NCBI GenBank assembly: GCA_038373865.1
Contig: JAXGGA010002360.1
Span: 60,385 to 124,384, forward strand
DNA from: Uloborus plumipes
Lineage: Eukaryota > Arthropoda > Arachnida > Araneae > Uloboridae
Length of the DNA stretch: 64,000 bases
Direction of reading: 5' to 3'
Below are positions 10,365 to 25,300 of the stretch, one piece after another. The notes below the pieces were generated by a model that did not search any database, was not told where the DNA came from, and saw nothing but the letters and a program-made list of their open reading frames with translations. The position numbers and the translations under genes are program-made. Position 1 is the first letter of the stretch. Each line of letters begins with the position of its first letter.

Positions 10365-13300
10365 GTAGTTTTATTTGTACTATCTCATCTTAGTATAAAA
10401 AAATTAATTATAATAAACTGCATCTGATTTACGCCGGATGTCTCAAAAAAAAATGAGATAGCCTCCATGAATTGTTACTCATCATACACACTTAATCATG
10501 TCAGGATTATTTCTTTTTTTTTTTTTTTTTTTTGCCATTCAATAAAATTTAATTCAAACTGGTAATGCATCAGTCGTGCCCAAACTTTTTTTAACAAAAA
10601 AAAACTTATGATTTGTATGTGTGTATCCAATTTAAAAATTGTTCTGAGCAGTGGTTTTTAAAAATGTTTCAATTTTATAAATTCATTGCAGCAAGAAGTT
10701 TTTAAAGAAGTCTTAAATCCCAGCACATGGAAAATGGTTTTAAACAGTCATCATAGTGAGAAATTAAGAGTAAGTAGTATCTATCTTATAATTTTTCATT
10801 TGCTTTGTGTGTTTTCTTTTTCAAAATACATTCATAATTTAACTTCACTTGTCTGCTGTCAAGTATGAATAAACATACATAGGTCGGTCTTTTTTATAAA
10901 TCAATTTTTAATTAATTTCGCATGTTCCACTTCTCTAAAAATGTCAAGGAGAATTTTCGCATTTTGAAAAAATCCATAACCATATCTCTGACCACAAGTT
11001 TGGTATGTTTCATTCAAGTCTCAAGCTGCCATCGTTTTAAGCTGTTTAAATCTCAGCCTATCTGGAAATTCGGAAAAATTACTATTTTAGCAGGGTAGTG
11101 GGAACTTGGACCAGTTTACCTCAAGAGGCGGTAAGGAACAATGGTGTAGATAGCTTTAAGAGAGTCATTGATTTTCACTGGGGTCTATAATTTGACTAGG
11201 ACCACCCTAGTTGGGCCCAGAGCCTGCTACCGGTCATCACATTTGTATTTGTAATGATAGTTATGATTTGTGTAACATTTAGTTTTTGTCTTGCTTTTAT
11301 CGTTCTAAAGCATCTTACTAATTTCAAATCTTACTTTCACTAGAAACTTCTACCTGAATTTCCTGAAAATGATGAAAAGGAAAAAGAAGAAACTTTACGG
11401 TGAGTTTATAGTTGATTTTTTAAACATAAGTTTAATAATTAATTTTTAGCATCCACTATATATTAAAAATGTTCTTCTTATTCCTTTGGATTTTTAAGCA
11501 TTGTTTCTATTTTAATGCTATGTGCATGAAAAAATATTTAAATTCTTAGTGAACATTAATTTTTTTTATGTTTTAATGCCCCCCCCCCTGTACATTCTTG
11601 TTCAAGGTTTCTCACAAAACTAAATCTTTTTGTCTAATTTTTCAAATATTGTAAGACTAGAAGAGGAGGGAGTAGGAGGACGCTTTTTAGGAGCGAGACA
11701 AATTGGGTCCCCCTGAGTGACTCAAAGCCAATTTTTGCTTTTTTCTTCAAGAAAGGAGTTGAACAGGCCAATAATTGAAATACATAACAAAAATTAAATA
11801 GAAGTAATCTTTTAAGTCATTCAACTCATTCCTCCATCGCTCAACATTGTTATTCTTTATTATAATTTGTAATGTGAGAGTTTCCAATTTTTCGAAAAAA
11901 AAATTTTTTCCGAAAGAGTACGGTCAAAATCATGAGGTGAATTGCTTTTTTTTCTTTGTTTTGACTTATTGTCTTTCCTAAAAAACATAATCTTAAAAGA
12001 CTCAGTTGCTGTTTCATTTTCATTTGCTGACGTCAAAAGTGTTTAAATTGCTCCAAACAGGATCATTTTATGGACTAGCCACCATTTTGGAGTTAAACGT
12101 TTCCATTACTGCGGAACTGGAAATACCAGAGATCCCAAATGCAAGATGTGTCGGTCTGGCTTTGCACCAAAGTTGATCCACATGTGAAAACATACAAGAT
12201 CTTGCTTTGTTTTAGAAGTTGACATTAAAAAAAAAATTATTTTAAAATAAACTTGTTAAAATGAAAGCATTTTCTGGCCCCATGTTTTTTTTTTTTTGCT
12301 CATTCTATCAATATCAGTGACTAATAGTTTCACTTTTGTCCTAAGGAAACATCCCCATCCAAATAAATTATAAGAGACACTACAGTCTTTGGCCAATTAC
12401 TGCTGAAAGAGGTAAAATAAAGGGTCTCCCACTTGCGTAGAGTATGGCCTGTCCAATGAGATATTTGCTCTGTCAGTGGAACATGAAAATACTCAACTCT
12501 TTGGCTAGTTTCTTAATTCAACAAAAGGTTGTGTATTCAAGCTCTAAAACTGCAAACAATAAAAGTCAGCCAAATTCAATAAGCAAATTATAAATTAAAA
12601 GAAGTGTTGCCACTTAAGAAAAGTACTGCTATCTTAATTGCAGCAAATTACAACAAAATAAAATTAATTTTGCAGTTAATAATTAAATCATTAATTTTTC
12701 TTTAAAAATGTGTTCAGATTGTTTAAATGTCGCTTAAAACTTTGAAGGTAATAAACATCCTTTATTCCTACTTTATCAATTTTAAGATAGCTGGCACATT
12801 TCAGCTGTCATTGCTCATGATAATTTTTTGTCATCCCATATTGGCAGATTCCACATCATTAGCTTTGCATAACATTATTAAATTTAATTATGGTTCTCTG
12901 TTTTCAATCATTTGTAAGATTTTTTTTTTAAAAAATAATTTTGTCCTGAACTATAAGTTAAATGAGTTCCGCTACATGCAAACAAATGTGGGTGAAGAAG
13001 TCAAATGTGATATCTAAACTTAAAAGTATGACTTTTTGACTATACTTTTTCTGCACAAAATTTCATTCTAATTTTGATTGCCTGCAGGAAACTGGTAGAA
13101 GGAGAAAATTTTAAATTTGGAAATCCACTCAACCAATTCTTTAGTAGATTGAAAGGTATGTATGAATCTTACTTTGTGTGACATTTATCTTTAATGATTT
13201 TCCTTGGTTTTTATAGTAAAGTTTATTATTATTATTTAACCTACTAGGGGGCTCTGCCCCCTGCTCGTTTCTCTCAGAAATCCTCGTTCGTTGCCTGCGG

Positions 13301-16300
13301 CGACTACCTCACTGCCTTTGGCGGCTCGATCACCATTCTACTTCTGGTCGTTTGGAGTCAAATCGACTATGCCACCGAATACGGTTTCCCCGCTGAAAAA
13401 GAAAATAATACGCCCCTCCCCCTCCCATCTTGATGTAAAACAATCATTTTCTTTAACTGAAATGCTCACTTACTCTTTATTTACAATTTAAAATAATTCG
13501 CCAAATAAAAGAGACCCCCTCCCCCCTTATCCTGATATAAAAAATAAAAAAAATGTTTGTAAAAAACATAGTAAAATATCTAGCCCAAACAGAAAATCCA
13601 GTTCCTTTTCCTTGCAGAAAGAAAAAAAAACCTTGCAATGTAATTCATATGAAATCACGTAAATGAAATAAAATACCGTAAGAATAATGAAAAACTTTCT
13701 TAAATGTAAAAAAAATAAGTAATAAAAATATGCTATAAAAGCAATTGTGTATATTTTGTTGATTTAAGACAAGTAATAAGCAAAATGAAGGGTCACCGGT
13801 TTGTCTGATCGAACACAACCTTGTTGAAAAAGTTTTGGAGCCGTTCGGTTGAAGGTAATATAATGTTGCTCGAGGTGAGCCTTGAAAAATGGCTAAATCA
13901 GAATCCCTTCTATTGCCTGTCATTATTAGAGAGAAATGGAACAAACATCTTTTTCAGAAAAAAAATCTCTTTCCAATGGTATGTAACATTAGGGGATAGG
14001 GAGATTTTTTTGCCCCCTAATTTGGTGAAGTATGTGAAATTTATGCTTAAAAAATTAATTAAAAAGAAAGTAATTCGAAATTAAGAAAAATGCCTCCGAG
14101 ATGCAAATGTACGCTAATAGAACTAATTTTGTACCAAGTTTCTAGTCTGTAATTGCTATGGGGCCGCCTGGACGCTGGCTAGCCAAACATTCTTTCACAA
14201 CTGATGTTCTTAAATGTGTTTTTTTTTTTCTTTTTCTTATTTTTCTTTCTTTCTTTATTGTTATTATTATTATTATTTTGACTTGAAAAGTGGTGACAGT
14301 GTCACAGAATAATTCTTCTGCTCGTACAAGCAACTGAATGTTCAATAAAATTTGCTTTCTCTCAGCTTTACATAGACAATGACAAAGACAGGGGGGGGGG
14401 GAGAAAGGAAAGAAACAGCACCGCTTGCAAATATTCATTTCTCAAGAAATAAGAAAACAATTGTTTTGTAATTTTTGCCATATAAAAGGTGCTTCAGCTG
14501 ACTTATTTCTGTAAAAATGGAACCACCCATGCATTTAGGGGACCAGCAACAAATCGAAGAAACCAAAATCCTTTTTTGATCATCCTTCATTGTAAATAGC
14601 AGAGATTATGATTTGTGTATACAAGTGTGTTTACAGCAATCTATGCAATCAGGGACGTAACTAGAGGGGGGCAGACAGGGTTCGTGCTCCAGGCGCCAGA
14701 TTTTAAGGTCGCTGAACTGGATAAGTAACTGCATAATTTTCTTTTCATTATTAAAAAAAAGAAAAATAATAAATAAAAACCAGCTCTCCCTAAAAAAGGC
14801 TCAATGCAAGCACATGCAGAAAGTTAAAGAAATGTCTTTTAATCTAAATGTGTTTTAATCTTTAATGTGGAAAAGGCATGTGAAATTTTTTAAGAGGGGA
14901 AATTTTTTGTTCCTGGAAATTATCGCGTTAATAAAAGGTACTAATTTTCAACTTTAAATTCTGGTTTTAAATAAATAAATTGTACAGTTATCTTTTCAGC
15001 CACAATATGTGATGTTTCGTAAATTATTTAATAAACAAATGCTAATTTATAAGCGTTTATTTAATAATTCACATTTAAAAAGAAATGCTCTCGTTCCTTT
15101 TCTTACACAGTAAAGTTTAAGATTTCTAAGTTTATTAAAATTTCACTGTACACTTCTTTTAATGCTGAATATTGGATAGTTTAAATGTAAAATTTAGATT
15201 TTTTTACTCAAGAATTTTTTTTAATTAAATTCATAAAAGTAATTTTGATTTACAAAATATTTAAGGCTTTTAAAATTTCTTTCATTTCAAATAGTTTTCA
15301 AACGTATTAAATATAATATTCAATATGAAAAGGAAAACAGTTACTCATTTGGTATTTAGTTAGTTTATGATTTTTTTTTAACAACCGGAAGCAGTTCTTT
15401 TCTTCTTTTTCTTAATTTCAAAATAAAAATTACTGAAAAACTTGAGATAAACTGAATAAAGATAGAACACTCTCTTTTTACACGAATTTTCTATCTAATA
15501 TACGTTGTAATGTCCCCTTTGCAATACCCTTATGCTCCCCCCCCCCCCCCCCCCCCCCGACTGTAGTGTAAAAAAAGTATCCTGCATTATTTGAGTTTTT
15601 TTTTTTTTTGAAGGAATAGTTTCAACCGATTTTTTAGTTTCCATCAAAGCTAATAAATAGTTTTTACTGGTCCAGCTAGTTACTAATACTTGCTGAACTT
15701 AAAAAAATACTATTGAACTTGGCTGTGTATGATCTTTGTATTTGATTCAGTTTAAAATGATAAAAAGGGTTTGTATTTCTGTTTTTGATTTGTTTTAAAA
15801 TTTCAAATCTCTTTTTATTTTCTTTGTTAAGAGTAAAATATTAAAATTATAAAAGATATTAAAAAATGTTCTTAGTGTTTCTCTGAAATTTTAAAAATAG
15901 TCCAAAGCTTTTATTTATTGATTAATCCTTATTAGTATTTAATTATTATGATTCATAATTTATATTTTCCTTATTAGCTGCTAGTCATTTAAAGTTTTAA
16001 CTGTGATTCTGTCACAGAACTTAATATTTTGATTTTTCAATACTGTATTGTGTTATAAAAACAATTAAAAAACTGTAGTCTTGTTGAGTAACTGAAATAT
16101 AAAATTATGCAAATGTGTTATTTTTAATGTATGCATGTATTTTCTTCACAGATGGGTTTCTCTCTACTGATGTAGTAGAAGTGACAAATGCACTGAAAAA
16201 AGCAAATTACAGAGAGTATAAAAATCAGCAACAACAATACGCTTATCACCTTTTGAGAGACATTCTAATATCGCGCAAAGTAAGCTATTTTGATTGACTG

Positions 16301-19300
16301 CATATGTTTTAGTTATTCCTTACAACGTGTAGCAAAATTAACTTCAAAAGTTTTAAAAAGAAACACATGTAATAGTTAATTTGTGATAAAAGCATAATAA
16401 TTTTGCAAAATATTTACCTTTTCTGCAAGTTAAACTCAGAAAAAAAATGTTAAATTGCAATATTATCAAAACGAATTTGCAATTTGATTGTTATTCATTT
16501 CAAAATAACTTGTCAATCATTATGCATAATGTATACACAAATATATATACAGCATGTGTGCATAATTGTGAGTGTTACTAGTTTAATTTTTTCAGAACCT
16601 TGAAAACTGAAAAACTGAATACAGGGTGTTCCGTGACAAATTGTACAAACTTTGAGGGGAGTTAGAGGGGATGATAACAGGCAAGAATCACCTAGGAACA
16701 TAGGTTCGGAAACGCATAGTTGACGAGCTACATATTCACAAAGTTGTCAAATTGTGTCAGAATGGTTCGTTATTACGACGGTTGGTTATTATCATTTCGG
16801 TGCATTTTTTTTTTTTTTTTGGGCAACATTGGGGTCATTTTAGCTGCAAGCGCCCACAGAGAAGTATGGAACGTTTCACGGATGTAGAGCTTGCAGATAT
16901 GCACCTTATTTATGGTTTCGCAAATGGAAATGGAAGAGCGGCTCAGAGGCTGTATCGGGAAAGGTATTTGCAGAGAGAAACACCGGACCATCGAATGTTC
17001 AATAATTTGCATCGCAATTTGTGTCAATATGGGTCCCTACGAAATCATAGATATGGTCACGGCAGGTCACTACATAGTCATAGTCTAAGAATGGAAGAAC
17101 ATGTATTGCGTACCGTTAGAAGAAACCCGAGTACCAGCGTACGAGCCGTACTACTGCTGTTGGAGGATCTACGACGTCTGTTCATCGTGCTTTGCGACGC
17201 GCACTCTTACATCCATATCATCTACAATGCGTACAGTTACTGCTCACCGCAGATTATCCTATTCGTGAACTTTTTGCACACTGGTATCTCAATCAATGTA
17301 GCCAAGATGTAAATTTTTCATCCTGCGTTTTAATGATGGATGAAGAATACTTTACGCGAGATGGGATGTTCAACTCCCACAATGCTCATTTGTGGGCTGA
17401 TGAGAATCCCCATGGCGTAAGATTACAGGCTGCTCAACATCGTTTTTCAGTAAATGTTTGAGCTGGTTTGGTCGGTGACGTCTTAATTGAACCTTATTTG
17501 TTGCCATCTCCACAGAGATCTCAACAATGTCTCATCTTTCTGCAAGAGGTTCTACCAACATTACTTAACTCTGTGCCACAACATATCAGACGCCATATGT
17601 GGTTTCAACATGATGGGGCATTTCCCCATTGCGGAACACATGTTCGGGAACATCTGAATCGTGTGTTTGGTCACCGATGGATTGGTCGTGGTGGACCAGT
17701 TCCCTGGCCACCACGCTCTTCTGATTTAAACACTCTCGATTTCTTTCTTTGGGGTGCTTTGAAAAGTGCTGTGTACGCAACTCCTGTGGATTCAGAAATG
17801 GATTTAGTTGCAAGATTTTTAAGAAAGGTTAAAGCGGTTGTTAAAATTTTGCTGCCTGTTGCTCAAAAAAATGCATCGAAATGATAATAAAAAACCGTCG
17901 TAATAACGAGCCATTCTGACACAATTTGACAACTTTGTGAATATGTAGCTCGTCAACTATGCGTTTCCGAACCTATGTTCCTAGGTGATTCTTGCCTGTT
18001 ATCATCCCCTCTAACTCCCCTCAAAGTTTGTACAATTTGTTACGGAACACCCTGTATAAAATAGTTAAATGAAATTTTAATATTTTTTTAGAATACATAT
18101 TTGTATGACATTTTATTTGCTGATAACAGTAATGAGACAGATTTTGCTCTTTAAATAGAATTAATATGTTATATCCTAATCATGGTAGAAGCCTTTTAAA
18201 AAATTTTTGAAAATTATTTGAGAATTTCGTCTATTAAATTTTCTATTTCTAATTTTATGTAGACTTATTATGCAGCTTTATATGTGAGTCATGTTTAAAT
18301 GTACATAGAGAATTTACACATTGAGAGAATTTTTAAATAAAGTAGTGGCAGGAAAATATTTTTGTTCAGGGGTGTTGCTAGTTCTTAATACAATTCTGAA
18401 AGAGGTTGTTTTGTTGTTGTTGTACCTTCTTCCTCATAATTCTTCTTTGATTTCTTAGAAATTAGTCGATGCCACCCATAGTTTACCTCCAGACCAAACT
18501 GTGAAAATGCAGCAATTTATTGCAAAACCAAAGGATGCTACTCTTTCTGAAAGAACTAGGTTGCGTTACTTTTCGACTCTTCAGGACCTTTGTGAAGAAA
18601 TAGGAGAAAATGATACATCTTCAGAAGATGAAAACTATCCAGGTAGAATACTTTGTTCTTATTTCTCTAATTAATGTCCAGTAGTTATATTAAATTACTC
18701 ATACATATTATTCAGTTATATATGTTAATTCTCTAATTACTACTCTGATAATTTTTCCCTTACTTTGTAATAAAAAACTAAAAACTGTGCAAAATAAATA
18801 AATACCTTAACTTCTGTCAAGGGCACTATAAGAAATGCAACAGGTTCAATATAAAGTTATAAGAATAAAGAGGTAAAGAAAAATAAATAATGCAATAGAT
18901 AATTACATTAGATAAGTTTAGAATGCAATATTTAAGAAATATGTTTGAAAATTGTGTGTTATAAACTTAGCCAAAAATTTAGCTTTTATGTTATGTTGCT
19001 GCATAGTTGTTTTAAAAATTTATTATTATTTTAAATTTCGTATTTATTGCTTAATGCTTGTAAATTTTGACTGAGAGATATTTCTAATACTGTTTAATTT
19101 CAGAGTGTAGTCTTCCTAAAGTTTCCAAAAAGTATAAAAAGCAAGTGCATATAAATGAAACTTTATCAAGTCCTGAATTTGCAAGAGTAACTTCAACCAT
19201 ATCATCTCTTCCAGGGCATCCCAGTAAGTTCTTGATCATTATTTTTTTTACTTATACTGGATCAATTTATCTTTAATTCTTTCTTTCTTTATTTATTTAT

Positions 19301-22300
19301 TTATTCATCCAAATAAAAAATTTATGCCCCTAATTCATTAACCTTTGTCTTGCTTCCTACTACCTAAGAGTCACAAAATCAAAATTTGTTAGAGTAGATC
19401 ATTTGTCATATTTAAATATTTTTTATTGCATGTAAATTGAAATAGTTCCTGTTCCTTCCTGTTTGTTATTTTTAATTCTTAAAATTGCCGGCACATCAGA
19501 TTACAGTCAAACTGACTTATTAGGAGAGCAAGGGACTGAGATATAACTGTGGATTAAAAAAAAAAAAAAAAAAAAAAGGTGTGTGTGTAAAAATTTGTAT
19601 GTACATGCTTTTTTTTTACATTTATTTCTGTGCAGGACCAAAGAATGTGGTTAATTTGTTTTGTGCTGTCTTATAGCTTCTTTCTTTTATTGTTATTTTT
19701 CAGAGAATACTAATAATTCCAAAACCATCCTGATAGAAAAGAGTATGTTGAGGGTAGTTCAGCTCAAAATTTTCATATTTTATATTAATTTCATAACTTT
19801 GGATACTTTATTCATTTGTTTTTGCTTGAATTTCTGCTACGGTATCCTTGTGAGCAAGTATCTCTTGAATGATAACAGCAGCATTAATAAATCCAGAATT
19901 CTGCAATGCCGTTTTTTTCCACAAACCAAAAAAAAAAAAAAAAAAAAGATCATCAGCCCTCTAAGCCTTATGACCGTTTCTAAGCTTTATGACTCATAAC
20001 AACTTTTAGTTGACTTTCTATTGTTAAAGAAATTTTTCCAAGAAAGGATAATCCAAGTTAGGAAGTGTAAGTGAATAGAAATTTTATGAATCAAGAAAAT
20101 ATGACTGACTATATCCACGGTATGCTAATTAAAACTGAGACTTTTTTCTCATGGACTTGACGTATATCTAACCAAGAATTTCTGATTTTATTTTTAAATT
20201 CAGCTTCTTGTTAAATCAGGGCTGTCAGGGAATGCCACATAGTTTAGGTTAAACATGCTTTTAATGGACATAGAGACTTTAACAAAACAATAACTACTGC
20301 ACAGCTCATTACAAAGAGCAAAATACATTCATCTTGTCAAGTGTGAAAACATACCGCCTCCAATCTTCCCACCTTCACTATACAAGTACTCTTGTGCATT
20401 TCATTTTACATTTGATTTCTCCTAACGTCCTCTACATAAAATAGGGTTTTGTTACAGGATTTTTGTAAGAAAGCTTGACTGTACTTTAAAATTATGCATG
20501 CAGTAGGTATTCTTTAGGAAAAGAGAAATATCTGAAAAGTTTTCAAAAAGAAAAAAAAAAAGAAATACAAAATAAAATTTAAAGAAAAAGTAAAAAGAAA
20601 TAAAAGTAGACAAATAAAAACTCAATGCCTGCTTAGAGCAATAGAGTTATTGATTTTTCTCTGTGTGCAGTAATTCTTTTAACAATTTGCTGTGTTTATA
20701 TAATTTATCTTTGTTGTGTTTTAGGTTCAGGACACTTTTTCAATCATTTGATTGATATGTTTGAAGTTTCAGAAGAAAGGTATAGAGAAATGCTATCCAC
20801 ACACAGATTGAGAACTGTGCTTGATCCAGTATGTGCTCTGTTATGTATTTATTTTTTCTTTTGTTTTCTGGTGCGTTTGTACTATGAATATACAAATTTT
20901 ACTATTCTTATCACTAAAAGGAGTTCTTATTGAATCAAATATATGCTTAACTTCAACTTATTTTGTCCTTTTAAAATTAAAGATTCCCTGATGACTGCAT
21001 CATTGTGTTCAATCCTACAATTATATTAAAACCTGTTTTATAAAGATTACTTTTGCATTGAAATGTAAAAGCTAATTAAACAGCATATAAAGTGTGCAAA
21101 CTTCCGAAAATTGGATACACATGTTTTGGAGTTAACTCGTTTTATTCATATTTAGAATTCCTTTTTTATTTTATTTTAATTGTTTTTTTTTCTTTTTTGG
21201 ATGTTTTTCCTCCATTCTGTTTTTTCTTCTTTCTCAGTGGTTCATAGTTATTGAAACTGTCTGGTTATGTTTTAACTTTATTGGTTTTATCTTACCACTT
21301 TTGTACCTGTGAAAAAACTTCTAAATGTTTCTTGCATTCCTGTTTGTTTTTTAATTCTTTATAAATTTCTCATCAATTGTTTGTTTCATTCTCTATTTTA
21401 TCTAATAATATTGATTGTTGTTCTGTGTCGTTGCTTTGTCAGATGTATTTTTTTCCATAATCTTACTTCATTTACATTGATAAAGGGGCACCCTAAACTT
21501 TTTTTTCCAAATTTATGCTTTTTACATTATTTAGTAATTTCTACCTGTTGAATGTTTTGTTTAGATGTGAAATTAGATGATTATTTAAGAAATTTTTCCG
21601 AAGCTAATATATCTATATATTGCCATTCTAAAAACTTGGTGACTAAGTTTATTCAAGAACAGTGAAACAATCTTTAAAATTAAAAATTGTAAGCACAATA
21701 TTTGAAAACACCCTTTTCAGTGCAAAAAATGAGCTTATGTATGAAAAAACATCCAGCACACACCTGTTTCATGGTTACAATGAACCCCTTAATCAGATGA
21801 ACCTTGTAAAGTTATTGCTGTTTGTGCATTTCCAATATTTTATAATTTTTAACTTTTTACACAGAGCTAAACATTTTTATTCAAACACACAAAGCTAAAC
21901 AGTTTACTGGAAGAACATTTTAAAACTGAAATATGACAACATGTTATTAAACTCCAGACTTGCCTTGTATGGTGCAAAAAGGTTTTTTATGAGCTTTTCA
22001 TTATAATAGAATTTGAAGGAAATTCATATCAGACATTTGAAGAATGCATATTGATTGCTGAAGAATCAATATGCATCACAATGTATGGATATTTTCTACA
22101 TATTTAAATTAAAAAAAAAAAACTTTTGCCTGATAAATTGTTTTAGAGAATACTTTTTGAGATGGTAGCTTTCAGCAACAATAAAAATTAATTTTGCAAA
22201 GAATCCCCGCATGGTAGAATTTTTCATTACTTTTCCTGAAATCAGCACCAAAAAGAACGTAAAAACCTTGTATTTTTTTCAGTGCAAGCCTGTGTTGTCT

Positions 22301-25300
22301 TTTTAAACAGTGCAGAGTTATTTCACTTGAAAGAAATCTCCTTTGAAAATAGTTTAATATTTCTTTCTATATTTAGGATCATCCTGAACTAGTTATAGCA
22401 CATATTGATTTAAAAGAAATTACTTCAAGATCCAATCTACATAAACGTCCAAATAACAAAAGCTGTAAGTTTTAGAAACCATTTGCATTTATAAATTTTA
22501 GTGAAAATTATTTTTTTTTTTTAATTTTCTACTGTGTCAAATGTTACAGTATATTTTATTATGGACATTGTTGTTAAAAAAGCTATAAGTTGTCTTTTTT
22601 ATTCTTTACTAGCTTAATACCCGGCGTTGCCCGGGTGCTTATTAATACAACATAGCATTCAGGGAAAAAAAGTTTGAAAGAGTTCTATTCATATGGGTAT
22701 AAAATAATTTGCATCAATCTGTCTCTTAGGTACAAACTTTGAAAAAAACTAAAATATTACAGAAAGTTAAACGTTTACAGAAAAATAGTCTTATCAAAAG
22801 GTGAAAATTAAAGATAAATGTTGTCTGTGCTTTGCCGCGTCCACTGGCATGAAATATATGCACATGGAAGTGAAAAAATTGCATCAATTTCACCCGCCAA
22901 ATTTAAAATATTAACTTTTCTCTATTAATTGTTCCCACCTACAAAGTAAAAATTATTATAACTCAGAAATAAAACTATTTCTCGTTCTGAAGGCTTATCT
23001 CCATTATAGATGCAACTGTCGTCGCATTGCAAATTTGAAATTCAAATCCGTGGTTCTTTTTATAAAGTCTACATTAAGGCCCCTATATATATGAGCCGGC
23101 GCATCAAGATTAAGTTTCACCACTTTGGATCCAGCGCGTGTTTGTGTGTTTAAGTGGTTGTCTTTTCTGGCCCAGTAATCGTGTTTTGGTAATTTTTCAC
23201 TGTGAGCAATTATTAGCGGCACGTGGATTTGGCAAAGCTTAGCAATGTGCCAAAACTTTTTTCTGGTAACCCTACTCCTCAACAATGAAAATTTGAAAGT
23301 AAAAGTTAAGGAATTGGATCCAAAGTGGTGAAACTTAATCTTGATGCGTCGGCCTGTCTATATAGCGGCTCTAGTCTACATGAATTATGATTGTTTTTTA
23401 CTTATTTCAATGATAAAAGGAAATAGGTGAGCCTTAAATTGAAAATTCATTACTTTAATCGTAATCATTGTTGGAAAATACTAATATTTAAAAATCTTAA
23501 ATTTCATCAATTTGAATGCTAAAAGGCCTATCTCGATTACAATATAAATAGGCTAGATTCCAATAAAAGGGTCATTTTTTGACAAAAAATTTAAATTTGA
23601 GCTTTTTAGATTTTTTAAAATTTCAAGACCCCGCCTATGAGAATTCTAGGGCATCAAGGAACCTCTGTGTCAAGTTTGATGAAAATCTGACGCAAACTGT
23701 GGATTTGTATAGAGAACAAGTATATATATATACATACACTCATTTTTATAGATATAGATTTTTTTTTAGCTTAAAAAATTAATTACTTCTATTAAGATTA
23801 TAATGAATAATATTGACATACAGCTCAGAAAATCAAAATTGTTAATTGTTTTAAAGGACGCAGAATCGTTTTTTCTCCCATGTTATCTATATTAGTACTG
23901 GGTCATTCCATATAAAATCAACAAATGTTCAGAAATTTTCGTGCCGCATCATTTTTGATTTTGATATTTGGTAGGAAATATGCACCAATATTCTGTACCT
24001 CCGAACTGTTTTATTTTTTTCTCAAAAAATTTTTATTCTCGAGATATAGCCATTTTTTTCCTCCGCCGATGAGTAAAATTCGGCATTTTTGATCTTTTTT
24101 CTAAGAGCTCTGGTAAATTTATTTAAAGTGGTAGAAAGATCAAACATGACTTATTTTAAAGCTAAAAGCATGAACTTTGATTTGTGCATAAAAAGAACCG
24201 GTTTAAGTTCAGCCTAAATATAAATTTTCCCGGGCCAATTTGCGGTTCAAAAAGTGTCGTTTTCGTCATTTCAAGCATGAAAAAGTATATGAAGGACTGG
24301 CAGTGGGGTTCCAATTTTTGTTTCTCTTGCACCCAGTTATAGATACTAGAAGCACAGAAAAGAATAAGATGATACCAGTAGTCCTTCATTATGAAAAAAT
24401 TGCTTAAACTTTAGAAAAAAATGAAAATTGTTATTTTTCACTCCCCAAAAACGGCCTGTGGATCAGGTAGTAAAAATGTACAAATGCATGGAGTAAGAAG
24501 GTGTTACATTATCCTTTAAAATGGAACAAAAACTGTCTTGCTATTCTAAGGCATTAGAGAGATATGGGTGATTTTCTCAACACGTTAACTTTTGCCAATG
24601 CCAAGTAGGAAAAATTCAACTTGTAATTAATTAATTATTGTTAATATTTGTTTAAAGACAACTCATTTAAGATCACAAATCAGTGCTCAGCAACGAAAAA
24701 AACTTAAAAATAAAATTTTAATGAGAGTTTTAAGTTTAAGTTTAATGTAAAAAGTGTAATTACCATCTCCCGGCTTAAACACTTCCCTAACTCAAGAAAT
24801 ATTTTTAAAACTTTATTCATTTGATAAATAATGACATAGAAAGCAAAATACACCATTTAGAATATTGCTTCATATATTTTTTTTTACATTATTTACAAAC
24901 AAAACAGATTAAATCTAATTTTTTAAAGAAATAGTAGTATTTTTCGTTGGAATTTTAAACTTTTACAATACCAACTTTTTTTTACTGCAAAGGGTTACAA
25001 GTTTCTTTATTTTTTCATTTGTCTGTTTTACATTTATTTTTATTTAGTCTATAAAATATTAACTGTAGGCGGACTCGAAGCATAATGAGTACAAGAAAGA
25101 TCGGTTTCGCAAGAAAGGCAAGTTAGCATGCGTAAACCTAACACTGATTTGTTAAGAAAAGAAGAAAATAAATACCTTTGTGCGATAGATGTAAAGTTTA
25201 AATCCAACGTTAAAAATGTACAGTATACCTGTATATTTGTGCATTTTTAACGTTGGATTTAAACTTTACTGATTTGTTATTTTCATTCCAAACCATCTGA

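Noticed and set aside
13645..14438. Several frames of about 90-100 codons on both strands in intron 4
   Set aside because: They overlap each other within repeat family A and low-complexity tracts and match no known protein.
15539..15558. Long poly-C and similar poly-G/poly-T runs as functional signals
   Set aside because: Homopolymers of this kind are frequent in the window and lengths may be affected by sequencing error.
14647..15690. hAT element starting CAGGGACGTAACTAG
   Set aside because: Only the left end is visible. CTAGTTAC near 15678 does not form a proper inverse end and no duplication is present.
24162..24389. 75-codon frame, mirrored at 28895-29122
   Set aside because: It appears twice only because it lies in the inverted arms. 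The frame is short, ends early and shows no motif, so I treat it as arm sequence, not a gene.
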